Notes: generated from the sequence alone by a model not told the origin. A stretch of DNA of 6,398 nucleotides from Woeseiaceae bacterium (GCA_002728725.1 PBVS01000093.1:1-6398); one strand, 5' to 3'; counted from the stretch's first letter, positions 1 to 6,398 are shown. Made by a program: numbers and translations.

Positions 1-12
1 CTTATTAAATTA

Positions 13-1542
13 TTAGTGGCTAGTATTGCCTTGTTTTTTTGGGCCATTAATTAAAGCATCTCTCGTTAAATCAACTATTAGATCAACCTCTTCAGAGGTC
101 ATTTGAAAGTAGGGTGTATATCTTAAAGAATTTATTCCGCCATGAATAACACCCAAACCATTTTTTCTGAGATACTCTTCTGTACTGTTTTCTCCATAGC
201 ACTTATATTCTTCACTCAGTTCACAGCTAGCGAGCAGTCCAGTACCTTGAACATTTGTTACATCAGATTTGAGCTCTTGGCTTAATGCTTTGAGTTTCTC
301 TACTAATTCTAATCCTCTATCACGAATATTCTTTCTTATCTCAGGGTTAATGTACTTGATTACCGCTGATGCAACATCCAATGCTTTTGGATTGCTGGTC
401 ATAGTATTGCCGTATATTCCTTGACGGTACAATTCTGCTGCTTTTCCAGTCATTGCCAATACGGAAAGAGGGTACTGCCCAGCATTGAGTGCTTTTGAGT
501 ACGTTTCCATATCAGGACATTCCGAATTTTCGAAACCCGGATAATCAATAATTGAGAGAACTCCTTGTGCTCTCAAACCAGCCTGAATTGAGTCAATTAA
601 GAGAAGCGTACCTGATTCTTTGGTGAGTTTTCTTGCTTCGTCATAAAATTCGGGTGAAATAGCTTGTCCTGGATTCCCTTCACCCATCACTGGCTCCATA
701 AAAAATGCCTCGATGAAAATGTTTTCTTTTTCAGCTTTTTTAAACACCTCTTTCAGTTCATCGATATCATTAGGTGTTACCGTGAATAGGTCATTTTTAT
801 TTTCGAATGACTTAAGATGTTTTTTGTAACTGCTTCTGGTTGAATCTGAAAATTGAGCTGGTCGATCTGTTCTTCCATGAAAACTTCCAGATAGTGTTAG
901 TCTTGCTATGGATTTTCCAAAGTGTTTAGCTCCCTTAGCTGTGAGTTCTTTAGCATTAACATCTGCTAGACGAGCGCCAATGGAAACAGATTCAGAACCA
1001 CTATTCAGGCAACAAAATTCCGTGAATGTAGATTTATTTGTTCTGCTGTGTCCTATTTCTTTTTTGAGAATATCAATAAACTCCATTTGGCTTAGTGAAG
1101 GTGTCATGACATTTGCCATCACATGCGGTTTTTTTATTTCATTGAGAGCTAGCTTTGGTGAATGACCAAGCCCCAACATACCATATCCACCGCAATCATA
1201 TATAACAGCGCCTTTTAAGGTGACTATCCATGGGCCCATTGCGCTAATGGCTACATAAGGATTTACATTTTCATTTGCATAAAAATTTACAATATTCTGT
1301 TGAGCAAGTTTAATTTGTTCTTTTTCTGAAAGAAGAAGAAAATCTGGCTTCTCTTTTTGGAGAACCGCAAAATGTTCATAAGCAGACTCGATTGCCGACC
1401 TGAGATTTTGGTCATGAGAAATAAATTTTTTTAAGATTTCTTCTTTTAGTCCATGAGTCAGGATTTCACCGCCGAAATTCCTCATTTCTTGCAAGCGTTT
1501 GATCGAGATATTCTGATTTAAAATATTTGCCGGTTGCGCCAT
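13..1542 (-). CDS. Class III PLP-dependent aminotransferase, substrate unknown
   Basis: A 509-residue fold-type I enzyme expected to move an amino group (usually a terminal or omega amine) from a donor to a 2-oxo acid in the cytoplasm. Family marks seen in order: GGYGMLGLGH (118-127) near the start of the domain; NSGSES (180-185), the phosphate-binding loop; FHGR (221-224); EPVMGEG (283-289); DSIQ (317-320); YSKAL (348-352), whose K350 is the predicted Schiff-base lysine; GNTMTSNP (378-385); and SLRYTP (472-477) with a likely carboxylate-binding arginine, R474. D317 and Q320 keep the usual cofactor contacts, but S318 replaces the glutamate of the common DEVQ motif. About 90 mostly helical, charged residues precede the domain, so it is longer than the usual 420-460 residues. 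The ATG follows only a weak AAGA ribosome site. It lies 122 bases behind the LysE-type exporter on the same strand. The family is secure; no specific name (lysine, ornithine, GABA or diaminobutyrate aminotransferase) is supported. Confidence 0.93.
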   Translation of the reverse strand: MAQPANILNQNISIKRLQEMRNFGGEILTHGLKEEILKKFISHDQNLRSAIESAYEHFAVLQKEKPDFLLLSEKEQIKLAQQNIVNFYANENVNPYVAISAMGPWIVTLKGAVIYDCGGYGMLGLGHSPKLALNEIKKPHVMANVMTPSLSQMEFIDILKKEIGHSRTNKSTFTEFCCLNSGSESVSIGARLADVNAKELTAKGAKHFGKSIARLTLSGSFHGRTDRPAQFSDSTRSSYKKHLKSFENKNDLFTVTPNDIDELKEVFKKAEKENIFIEAFFMEPVMGEGNPGQAISPEFYDEARKLTKESGTLLLIDSIQAGLRAQGVLSIIDYPGFENSECPDMETYSKALNAGQYPLSVLAMTGKAAELYRQGIYGNTMTSNPKALDVASAVIKYINPEIRKNIRDRGLELVEKLKALSQELKSDVTNVQGTGLLASCELSEEYKCYGENSTEEYLRKNGLGVIHGGINSLRYTPYFQMTSEEVDLIVDLTRDALINGPKKQGNTSH

Positions 1543-1602
1543 GTTATTAATCTTGTAATTTTAATTTTTATACAGTGTTTATATATATATGGTTACTTAA
1601 AC

Positions 1603-1634
1603 ATTATACAACAATCTGATAAGTTCATTGTCAG
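1603..1634 (-). promoter_or_regulatory. Possible promoter for the class III aminotransferase
   Basis: Read on the minus strand there is a perfect TATAAT at 1608-1603 and a CTGACA at 1634-1629, one mismatch from TTGACA. The 20-base spacer is longer than the usual 16-18, so the -35 match may be chance. The -10 box lies about 60 bases before the ATG. If real, it lets the aminotransferase be transcribed separately from the exporter upstream. The region is very AT-rich, so chance TATAAT matches are likely. Confidence 0.35.
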
Positions 1635-1664
1635 AATTTTCTAGCATGAAATAAAAACAATTCA

Positions 1665-2288
1665 TTAGGCCATCATGATGACCACTGCGGTGATCAGTAT
1701 GGATGATCCCATTATAAAATTAAATTTTTTGTAATGTTTATCATCTGACATAAATTTATTTAGGATATTGCCGAGAAATAACCACGTGCTTGCCGTTGGC
1801 ATACCAACGAAAACAAATGTTAAAAGTATTATCAAGAGGCTCATTATTGGAGTTTCTCCAACATCGATGAATGCGGCTGCAATCGCAATGGCCACAATTA
1901 TTGCTTTTGGATTTGCCCATTGCAACAGAACACCTTCATAGAATCGAAACGGCCGCATTGTTCTGGGTTTCTTATTGCTTTGATTGCTTTGGATTGAGGA
2001 AAAGCTATTTTTGAAGAACTTCACCGACAGAAAAGCCAACCAAAGTGTTCCAAATGATTTTGCGGCAAATAATAGCCAGGGCCATCTATCAAGAACAGCC
2101 CCGAGACCATAAACAGATGCAGTTACCAGAACAGCAGAGCCAAAATTTATACCTAAATACAATGGAACAGTTTTTCGCCATCCAAAAAGAGCTGAGGATG
2201 ACATCATCATTAAGTTAGAGGGACCAGGTGTAATGATGCTAAGGAAAGTAAGGCTAATAAGGCTTAATAGAAGTGCATTATTTATCAT
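1665..2288 (-). CDS. LysE/RhtB-family amino-acid exporter
   Basis: An inner-membrane protein of 207 residues from the ATG, the normal size for this family, whose known members export amino acids such as lysine, threonine, homoserine lactone or leucine. The first helix (about 3-22) runs into the signature PGPSN (21-25). A second conserved stretch, FYEGVLLQWANPKA (116-129), follows a cytoplasmic loop rich in Ser, Asn and Lys (about 94-110). Several further hydrophobic helices fill the rest, ending VVIMMA. A TTG two codons upstream (2294) would give 209 residues. I prefer the ATG because neither start has a clear ribosome site and the ATG puts PGPSN at the usual distance from the N-terminus. It reads toward the class III aminotransferase and is divergent from DUF3014. 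The cargo cannot be told from sequence; pairing with an aminotransferase suggests an amino acid or amine-bearing metabolite, which is inference. Confidence 0.92.
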   Translation of the reverse strand: MINNALLLSLISLTFLSIITPGPSNLMMMSSSALFGWRKTVPLYLGINFGSAVLVTASVYGLGAVLDRWPWLLFAAKSFGTLWLAFLSVKFFKNSFSSIQSNQSNKKPRTMRPFRFYEGVLLQWANPKAIIVAIAIAAAFIDVGETPIMSLLIILLTFVFVGMPTASTWLFLGNILNKFMSDDKHYKKFNFIMGSSILITAVVIMMA

Positions 2289-2400
2289 TGGCAATTAAAT
2301 TTTTCAGCGGAATGTAGTTTTAACCGAATTTTCTTTAGCAATATAATTTCAATTTTTATGATCAATAGAATCAAAATTATTTTTTTAAACATTATGGGGT

Positions 2401-2430
2401 ATTATAGTTTTATGAAATGGAGGTCATCAA
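2401..2430 (-). promoter_or_regulatory. Putative sigma70-type promoter for the LysE-family exporter
   Basis: On the minus strand, TTGATG (2430-2425) and TATAAT (2406-2401) are separated by 18 bases, close to the optimum. Transcription would begin near 2395 and leave a leader of roughly 105 bases before the exporter's ATG. This is the best-formed promoter-like pair in the 2289-2471 gap. I found no equally good pair on the plus strand for DUF3014. Confidence 0.45.
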
Positions 2431-2471
2431 TATTTTTGTTTTTTTGTTAATTATAAGAACCGCAAATTATT

Positions 2472-3266
2472 ATGAATAATTTCTTGAAATATTTACTGTA
2501 CTTAATATTTATTTTTATTGTTGGTTTTTTCTATTTTCAAATGAAGACAGAAAATCAAAATAACAATTTGGTTGATTTCACACCTGATTCATCTCGAAAT
2601 GATTCATCACAAGAAGAAATAGTTCCTCGTTATCCAATTCCAGATATAGAGAAAAATAATGTTGAAAAATCAAATTTAATATCTCTTCCTCCAATTGCTG
2701 AAAGTGATGAATATCTCAGAATTGAACTATCAGATTTAATTGCAGATGAGCTATTCTCTTTAGTGACAAAAAGTAATCTTGTGGAAAAGATAGTTGCCAC
2801 AATTGATAATCTTCCAAGAGCTTATCTGGCCGAGAGGATGAGGCCAATTAATATAGAATCTGAAAAATTTATTGTTGAAGCTCAAGGCACTTTAGATGGA
2901 TTTATTCTCAGTGAAAAAAATTATGAACGCTACAATAGCTTAACCGACACCCTTGAGGTCATGGATAAAAACGTATTGGCAGAGATCTACCTGAGATTTT
3001 ATCCTCTTTTTCAAGAAGCTTATCAGGATTTAGGTTACCCAGATGTCTATTTCAACGATCGGCTCATTGATGTGATAGATCATCTGCTTGACACTCCGGA
3101 GGTAAATGATCCAATCATTCTTCACACTCCAAACAATTTATACGAATATGTTCATCCGGAGATCGAATCGTTGTCCAGTGGTCAAAAGCTGCTCATTAGA
3201 ATGGGAAAAAGAAACACAAACAGAATCAAACAATTTCTTATAGAATTTAGGGCTCTGATCTCCTGA
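2472..3266 (+). CDS. DUF3014 family protein, N-terminal membrane anchor
   Basis: A 264-residue protein of unknown function. Residues 5-23 form one hydrophobic helix with no lipobox or clear signal-peptidase site, so it is probably anchored in the inner membrane with the rest outside the cytoplasm. A polar, Asn/Ser/Glu-rich linker (about 25-65) leads to a DUF3014-like domain (about 70-262). I recognise this from its conserved pieces: LPPIAESDE (72-80), VATIDNLPR (108-116), the YPLFQEAYQDLGYP stretch (177-190), FNDRLIDVIDHLL (194-206) and SSGQKLLIRMG (235-245). These match the family in order, and the length is typical. The ATG is the only good start: an in-frame TAA at 2454-2456 limits the upstream end. 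The ribosome site is weak (AAGAA about 12 bases away). It is a single gene, divergent from the exporter and convergent with the EamA-type transporter, with no obvious link to amino-acid metabolism. Confidence 0.9.
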   Translation: MNNFLKYLLYLIFIFIVGFFYFQMKTENQNNNLVDFTPDSSRNDSSQEEIVPRYPIPDIEKNNVEKSNLISLPPIAESDEYLRIELSDLIADELFSLVTKSNLVEKIVATIDNLPRAYLAERMRPINIESEKFIVEAQGTLDGFILSEKNYERYNSLTDTLEVMDKNVLAEIYLRFYPLFQEAYQDLGYPDVYFNDRLIDVIDHLLDTPEVNDPIILHTPNNLYEYVHPEIESLSSGQKLLIRMGKRNTNRIKQFLIEFRALIS

Positions 3267-3302
3267 AAGTCGTCCATTAAACAAGACAGTTAGGTCACTG
3301 GA

Positions 3303-4250
3303 TTATTTCTTTTTAAGCCTTCTTATCATGTTGTTCACACCAGAGGATCTAAAACCTCTTATGTATGAAGTAGATTGAGATTTTCCGATTTCTCGACGAG
3401 CAATGAATATTCCGCTACCTATAATGATTGATGCGCCAATCAGTACAAATTTATCTGGAACCTCATTCCATAGATAATACCCAGCAATGGCAGCTCCAAT
3501 AAGAGCCAGATATTCAAAAGGCGCTAGAGACACCGGGGAATATCTTTTGTAGGCATTAATATATCCGATCCAAGTAAAAACAGATGCGACCCCGGCAAAT
3601 AAAAATATTAGCCAATCTGAGCCATCAGGGGCGATGTAGTTATTTGGAAGAAAAAACATTGAAGCAATCATTGGTCCGATCAATACATATACAGACATAG
3701 CGATGATGGATTCCGTTTTTGCCATTTTTCTGGCTGTGATGGCTAATAGGGCAAAACCGATGGCGGAGGCAAAAACGGCTAAGGAAGCCTCGATATTCGA
3801 TCCCTCGCCTGGCCTCAAAATTATTAGTGCACCAGAAAATCCCGCAATAACTGCTATCCATCTGGGCCAACCAACCTTTTCATTGAGCAACGTTGTTGAT
3901 AGTGCTGTGACAATAATTGGGGCAATGTAGACGATTGTAACCGCATTAACCAATGGCATCCGACTGATACCATAGAAGAATCCAAACATTGCTATAATTG
4001 AAAGGAATGCCCTAAGTAAATGCCATTTCCATTTTTTCGTTTTCATGCTTTGCAAGCCACCATACCAAGGACAAATTATTAGAAAGATGATAGTTGCAAG
4101 CAGACTCCTAACAAAAATAAACTGAATTAACGAGTATTCTTGAAGAATATATTTGGCAGAAATATCAAGCGCGAGACCCGAAAACTCTCCCAATAGAAGA
4201 TAAGATAATGCCAGTCCGAATTTATCGCTGCTTACATTTTTTTTGGCCAT
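3303..4250 (-). CDS. EamA/DMT-superfamily transporter
   Basis: A 315-residue inner-membrane protein with about ten hydrophobic helices in two tandem EamA repeats (roughly 13-146 and 155-287), the usual arrangement for drug/metabolite transporters of about 300 residues. Typical family pieces are the end of the first repeat (LLNEKVGWPRWIAVIAGFSG, 121-140, then a helix ending LRPGEG) and, in the second repeat, the helix pair around APFEYLALIGAAIAGYYLWNE (243-263). A basic tail (about 285-315, ending RRLKKK) is probably cytoplasmic. The ATG at 4250 has GGTGA six bases upstream, which supports this start. It is divergent from the class I/II aminotransferase across 214 bases, so the two could share regulation. 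Family members export amino acids, purines, metabolites or S-adenosylmethionine; the substrate here is not readable from sequence. A 36-base gap separates its stop from that of DUF3014, with no clear terminator between. Confidence 0.92.
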   Translation of the reverse strand: MAKKNVSSDKFGLALSYLLLGEFSGLALDISAKYILQEYSLIQFIFVRSLLATIIFLIICPWYGGLQSMKTKKWKWHLLRAFLSIIAMFGFFYGISRMPLVNAVTIVYIAPIIVTALSTTLLNEKVGWPRWIAVIAGFSGALIILRPGEGSNIEASLAVFASAIGFALLAITARKMAKTESIIAMSVYVLIGPMIASMFFLPNNYIAPDGSDWLIFLFAGVASVFTWIGYINAYKRYSPVSLAPFEYLALIGAAIAGYYLWNEVPDKFVLIGASIIIGSGIFIARREIGKSQSTSYIRGFRSSGVNNMIRRLKKK

Positions 4251-4311
4251 TTGAAATCACCAAATTGGATTAATACGGCAAATAAAAAATATTAGATATT
4301 TGATCGCTAGC

Positions 4312-4357
4312 CCTAGAATCTTTTCCATTATTTTTATTTGATTTTTATTATTCTAGG
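4312..4357. repeat. 8-bp perfect inverted repeat in divergent intergenic region (candidate operator)
   Basis: CCTAGAAT (4312-4319) and ATTCTAGG (4350-4357) are perfect inverted copies separated by 30 AT-rich bases, 38 bases centre to centre. The arms hold four G/C bases each in a region that is otherwise nearly all A/T, so chance is less likely than for AT-only dyads nearby. The position between divergent transporter and aminotransferase starts fits a regulator-binding site. A long-loop RNA hairpin is the alternative, but it has no following T-run of terminator type. No regulator gene is in the window. Confidence 0.45.
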
Positions 4358-4376
4358 TAAAAAAAATGATAATATT

Positions 4377-4408
4377 TTGACCTATTATTTGTGTATTAAA
4401 AGTATACT
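4377..4408 (+). promoter_or_regulatory. Possible promoter for the aminotransferase-dehydratase pair
   Basis: TTGACC (4377-4382) and TATACT (4403-4408) resemble -35 and -10 boxes, but the 20-base spacer is longer than ideal. The TATACT lies inside a 12-bp palindrome, listed separately. The -10 box is about 56 bases before the ATG at 4465. The call rests on motif resemblance in AT-rich DNA and is tentative. Confidence 0.35.
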
Positions 4409-4410
4409 TT
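4399..4410. repeat. 12-bp perfect palindrome overlapping possible -10 box
   Basis: AAAGTATACTTT reads the same on both strands with no spacer. It covers the TATACT proposed as a -10 element for the aminotransferase gene, the position expected of a repressor site. The flanking bases do not extend the symmetry. It could be chance in AT-rich DNA. Confidence 0.4.
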
Positions 4411-4453
4411 CATGAGTCATATCTGAAAAGTAATAAAGTTTAATTAGAAAATT

Positions 4454-4459
4454 AAGGAA
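4454..4459 (+). promoter_or_regulatory. Ribosome binding site of the class I/II aminotransferase
   Basis: AAGGAA ends five bases before the ATG at 4465, a good Shine-Dalgarno core at normal spacing. It is the clearest ribosome site in the window and fixes the start of the aminotransferase. Confidence 0.7.
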
Positions 4460-4464
4460 CAATT

Positions 4465-5649
4465 ATGCTAGTTCAATTTCCACCAATGGGTGTATATGAG
4501 ACATTATTCAAATTTGCTGATGCAACAAATAAATACATGGGAGATGGAAAAACTCATCCATGGGCTCAAGGCTACCCAATAACTTCTCAACTTCCAAACG
4601 GCCCAGCACTTCCTGATTCAATAAGCCTTAATACAATATCTGATCTTAAGTATCCCAAGGCTACTGGTGAGATTGAGCTACGAACAGCGATTTCTGATTA
4701 TTATAACGAGCATTATAATGCAGGCATTACACCAGATAATGTTGGTGTATTTGCTGGTGGGAGACCCGGTTTGATGGCATGCATGTCATTTCTTGAAAAA
4801 GATATCTGCGTTGCTTTAGAGGAAACTGAATACACACCATACTGGGATATGTTCAGACTGTTAGACAGAAAAGTTCATTTTATTCCAAGTAATGCAGATA
4901 ATAATTTTAGGCCCTCTGACCAAGATTACGACATCCAGCCTGTGGAAGGAACAAGTAGAGTATTCTTACTAAAGAGTAACCCATGTAATCCAACAGGAGT
5001 AGCACTTGAGCCAGAAAGATTGAAAAAAATTGTCAAGCACTACAGTCAGGACGGAAGAGGCGCGCTATTTGATGAGGCCTATGAGTTTTATAATGATCCA
5101 GAGCCAATGAGCGCAATACAATATGTTGACAATATTGATGACACAGACATATTCATTGCTGGTGCAGCTACCAAGGGACTTCAAGTTCCTGGGATGCGTG
5201 TTGGTTGGATGATAGCGGCAAAGAAACATATAGAATTATTCAGAAATTACTCATCAATTGGTATGGGAGGTGTATCAAGAGCCTCACAACTATATGTAAC
5301 CCAGCTTCTTGAAAAAGATCGTGTTGCACATGCTCGTCAAGCAGTTTGTGATTTTTTCAAATCACAAAGAGAAAGATACGAAAAGGGACTGAGCGATTTG
5401 GGTTTTGAGTTGTACACAGGGTGTGGAGGTTTCTATCATTGGGGTAAATTACCTAACGGACTTTCTGCAGATGAGTTTAATGAAAAGTTATTTAAGCACG
5501 ATGCAGGAATTCTTCCTGGGTATCTCTGTGATATGACCAGAGATGGTGAATCGTCAAGCCCACTGGACAACTTTATTAGGTTCTCGTTTGGGCCTCTTGA
5601 CGCCGGTTCCTATGAAGGTGATATGGAAATACTTTCTAAGTGTGTCTAA
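4465..5649 (+). CDS. Class I/II PLP-dependent aminotransferase, substrate unknown
   Basis: A 394-residue cytoplasmic fold-type I enzyme of the usual length, expected to transaminate an alpha-amino acid with a 2-oxo acid. Marks in order: YPKATGEIELRTAISDYY (63-80), the substrate-side segment; AGGRPGL (97-103), at the phosphate-binding loop; EYTPYWDMF (122-130) with an aromatic at the ring-stacking place; SNPCNPTG (171-178) with N175; FDEAYEFY (202-209) with D203 predicted to hold the pyridine nitrogen; ATKGLQVPGMRVGW (235-248) with K237 the predicted Schiff-base lysine and R245 near the phosphate; and FIRFSFG (370-376) with R372 for the substrate carboxylate. All catalytic residues are present. 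A strong AAGGAA site fixes the start. The N-terminus, rich in Pro, Met and aromatics (QFPPMGVYETLFKF), and the GGR loop set it apart from textbook aspartate aminotransferases. It is followed after 15 bases by the dehydratase, very probably co-transcribed. Confidence 0.93.
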   Translation: MLVQFPPMGVYETLFKFADATNKYMGDGKTHPWAQGYPITSQLPNGPALPDSISLNTISDLKYPKATGEIELRTAISDYYNEHYNAGITPDNVGVFAGGRPGLMACMSFLEKDICVALEETEYTPYWDMFRLLDRKVHFIPSNADNNFRPSDQDYDIQPVEGTSRVFLLKSNPCNPTGVALEPERLKKIVKHYSQDGRGALFDEAYEFYNDPEPMSAIQYVDNIDDTDIFIAGAATKGLQVPGMRVGWMIAAKKHIELFRNYSSIGMGGVSRASQLYVTQLLEKDRVAHARQAVCDFFKSQRERYEKGLSDLGFELYTGCGGFYHWGKLPNGLSADEFNEKLFKHDAGILPGYLCDMTRDGESSSPLDNFIRFSFGPLDAGSYEGDMEILSKCV

Positions 5650-5664
5650 CTACATTGATCAATT

Positions 5665-6398
5665 GTGAATAAAAAAAATCTAGATTCTCTGCCATCTTCG
5701 ATAGAAGAGGCCGTGAAAAGAATCAAAGATTTTACGAGAGTCACGCCTCTAGAGTACTCTGCTTATTTGAGTGAACTCAGCGACGCAGAAGTTTGGTTGA
5801 AATTAGAAAATTTTCAGGTCACTGGATCATTCAAAGCGAGAGGGGCTTTTAACAAAGTTCTATCGTTGTCCGAGGAAGAGATAAAAGGCGGGTGCGTTAC
5901 CGCTTCCAGCGGAAATCATGGCGCAGCATCAGCTCTCGCAATGAATAAGCTTGGTATTAAAGGCTTGGTTTTTGTGCCTGAAGCTACCTCCACAGTCAAA
6001 GTTAATGCCATAAAAAATTCCGGTTGCGATGTGCGTTTTCATGGTGAAGATGGCGTTGATACGGAAAACTTTGCCAGAGATTATGCCGTAAAAAATAACT
6101 TAACTTACCTGTCTCCCTATAATGATTTCGATGTGATATCAGGGCAGGGAACTTGTGGCTTTGAAATAATGGATCAATTACCAGACTGTGACGTGATTTC
6201 TGTCTCAGTCGGTGGCGGTGGATTGATATCTGGGATCGGTGCGTACGCTAAATTTTCTAATAAAATGATCGATATTATTGGTTGTCAACCCACCAATTCT
6301 GCCGTTATGGCTCACTCTATTGATGCGGATGAAATTCTAGACATTGAAAGCGCACCAACACTTTCAGATGGAACCGCCGGTGGCATCGAAAAGGGAGC
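5665..6398 (+). CDS. Threonine/serine dehydratase-like PLP enzyme (5' part, truncated by window end)
   Basis: The first 244 codons of a fold-type II PLP enzyme; the family averages about 320-330 residues, so roughly a quarter is missing. The expected reaction is deamination of L-threonine or L-serine to a 2-oxo acid plus ammonia. Seen: TPLE (27-30) at the start of the domain; TGSFKARGA (53-61) with K57 the predicted Schiff-base lysine; SSGNHG (81-86); GQGT (160-163); the glycine loop GGGG (183-186) for the phosphate; and the conserved SDGTAGG (234-240). The start is GTG: an in-frame TGA at 5656-5658 leaves no upstream ATG, GTG or TTG, and the first in-frame ATG is far inside the domain. A second GTG at 5713 is less likely. 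No clear ribosome site is visible, so translation may depend on ribosomes finishing the aminotransferase 15 bases upstream. No ACT regulatory domain can be judged. EutB-type hydroxyectoine dehydratase or serine racemase are relatives I cannot exclude. Confidence 0.9.
   Translation, partial: MNKKNLDSLPSSIEEAVKRIKDFTRVTPLEYSAYLSELSDAEVWLKLENFQVTGSFKARGAFNKVLSLSEEEIKGGCVTASSGNHGAASALAMNKLGIKGLVFVPEATSTVKVNAIKNSGCDVRFHGEDGVDTENFARDYAVKNNLTYLSPYNDFDVISGQGTCGFEIMDQLPDCDVISVSVGGGGLISGIGAYAKFSNKMIDIIGCQPTNSAVMAHSIDADEILDIESAPTLSDGTAGGIEKG

Noticed and set aside
908..1165. Plus-strand 85-codon open frame inside the class III aminotransferase.
   Set aside because: It lies wholly within conserved motifs of the aminotransferase on the other strand and its protein resembles nothing; an antisense shadow.
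1612..1635. Possible hairpin TCTGA / TCAGA between the exporter and the class III aminotransferase, as a terminator.
   Set aside because: Only five base pairs with an 11-base loop, a competing ACAAT/ATTGT pairing, and no following T-run.
2343..2380. Inverted repeat ATAATTT / AAATTAT, extendable with mismatches into a hairpin.
   Set aside because: The perfect arms are A/T only, in DNA that is nearly all A/T; such dyads arise by chance and no T-run or gene end is placed to make it a terminator.
2412..2450. A 12-codon ORF (MKWRSSIFLFFC) ahead of DUF3014, with GGAGG inside it.
   Set aside because: The GGAGG (2419-2423) has no start codon at workable spacing that opens a real frame, and the ORF itself has no ribosome site. 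Its minus-strand complement overlaps the spacer of the proposed exporter promoter. Too short to claim as a leader peptide.
3267..3302. Search for a shared terminator between the convergent DUF3014 and EamA-type genes.
   Set aside because: No GC-rich stem or T-run is visible in the 36-base gap.
3640..3930. Two open frames of 75-76 codons, one on each strand, inside the EamA-type transporter gene.
   Set aside because: Both overlap well-formed transmembrane coding sequence in the main frame, and their translations show no family features.
4287..4301. AAATAT-TAG-ATATTT small hairpin near the start of the EamA-type transporter.
   Set aside because: A/T-only 6-bp arms with a 3-base loop are unstable and expected by chance here.

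Overview
The window is an AT-rich, tightly packed piece of bacterial chromosome. It has six protein genes, five of them complete, and no RNA gene, insertion sequence, CRISPR array or prophage gene that I can see. The DUF3014 gene, the gene style and the low GC suggest a Gram-negative proteobacterium, plausibly a marine gammaproteobacterium with a streamlined genome. That placement is inference from protein character, not from a marker gene.

Layout. On the minus strand, reading right to left, a LysE/RhtB-type exporter (1665-2288) is followed by a class III PLP aminotransferase (13-1542). A plus-strand single gene for a membrane-anchored DUF3014 protein (2472-3266) is divergent from the exporter. 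A minus-strand EamA/DMT-type transporter (3303-4250) converges on DUF3014 with a 36-base gap. It is divergent from a plus-strand pair: a class I/II PLP aminotransferase (4465-5649) and, 15 bases on, a fold-type II PLP threonine/serine dehydratase (5665 to the window end, truncated by the edge).

Five of the six genes belong to families that handle amino acids or commonly export them: three PLP enzymes and two small-molecule transporters. The simplest reading is a neighbourhood for nitrogen or amino-acid breakdown: amino-group removal by two transaminases, deamination of a hydroxy amino acid, and export of surplus amino acids or related metabolites. The sequence does not give the substrates, and the alternating strands argue for at least four transcription units, not one operon. 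DUF3014 is the odd one out.

No stretch over 300 bases lacks a gene. The largest gaps are 4251-4464 (a divergent intergenic region with an 8+8 inverted repeat and a separate 12-bp palindrome over a possible -10 box), 2289-2471 (a divergent intergenic region with a fair promoter toward the exporter) and 1543-1664 (a possible promoter for the class III aminotransferase). I see no convincing rho-independent terminator. I do not see a clearly new multi-gene system. The best leads are the unusual aminotransferases and the dyads in 4251-4464.
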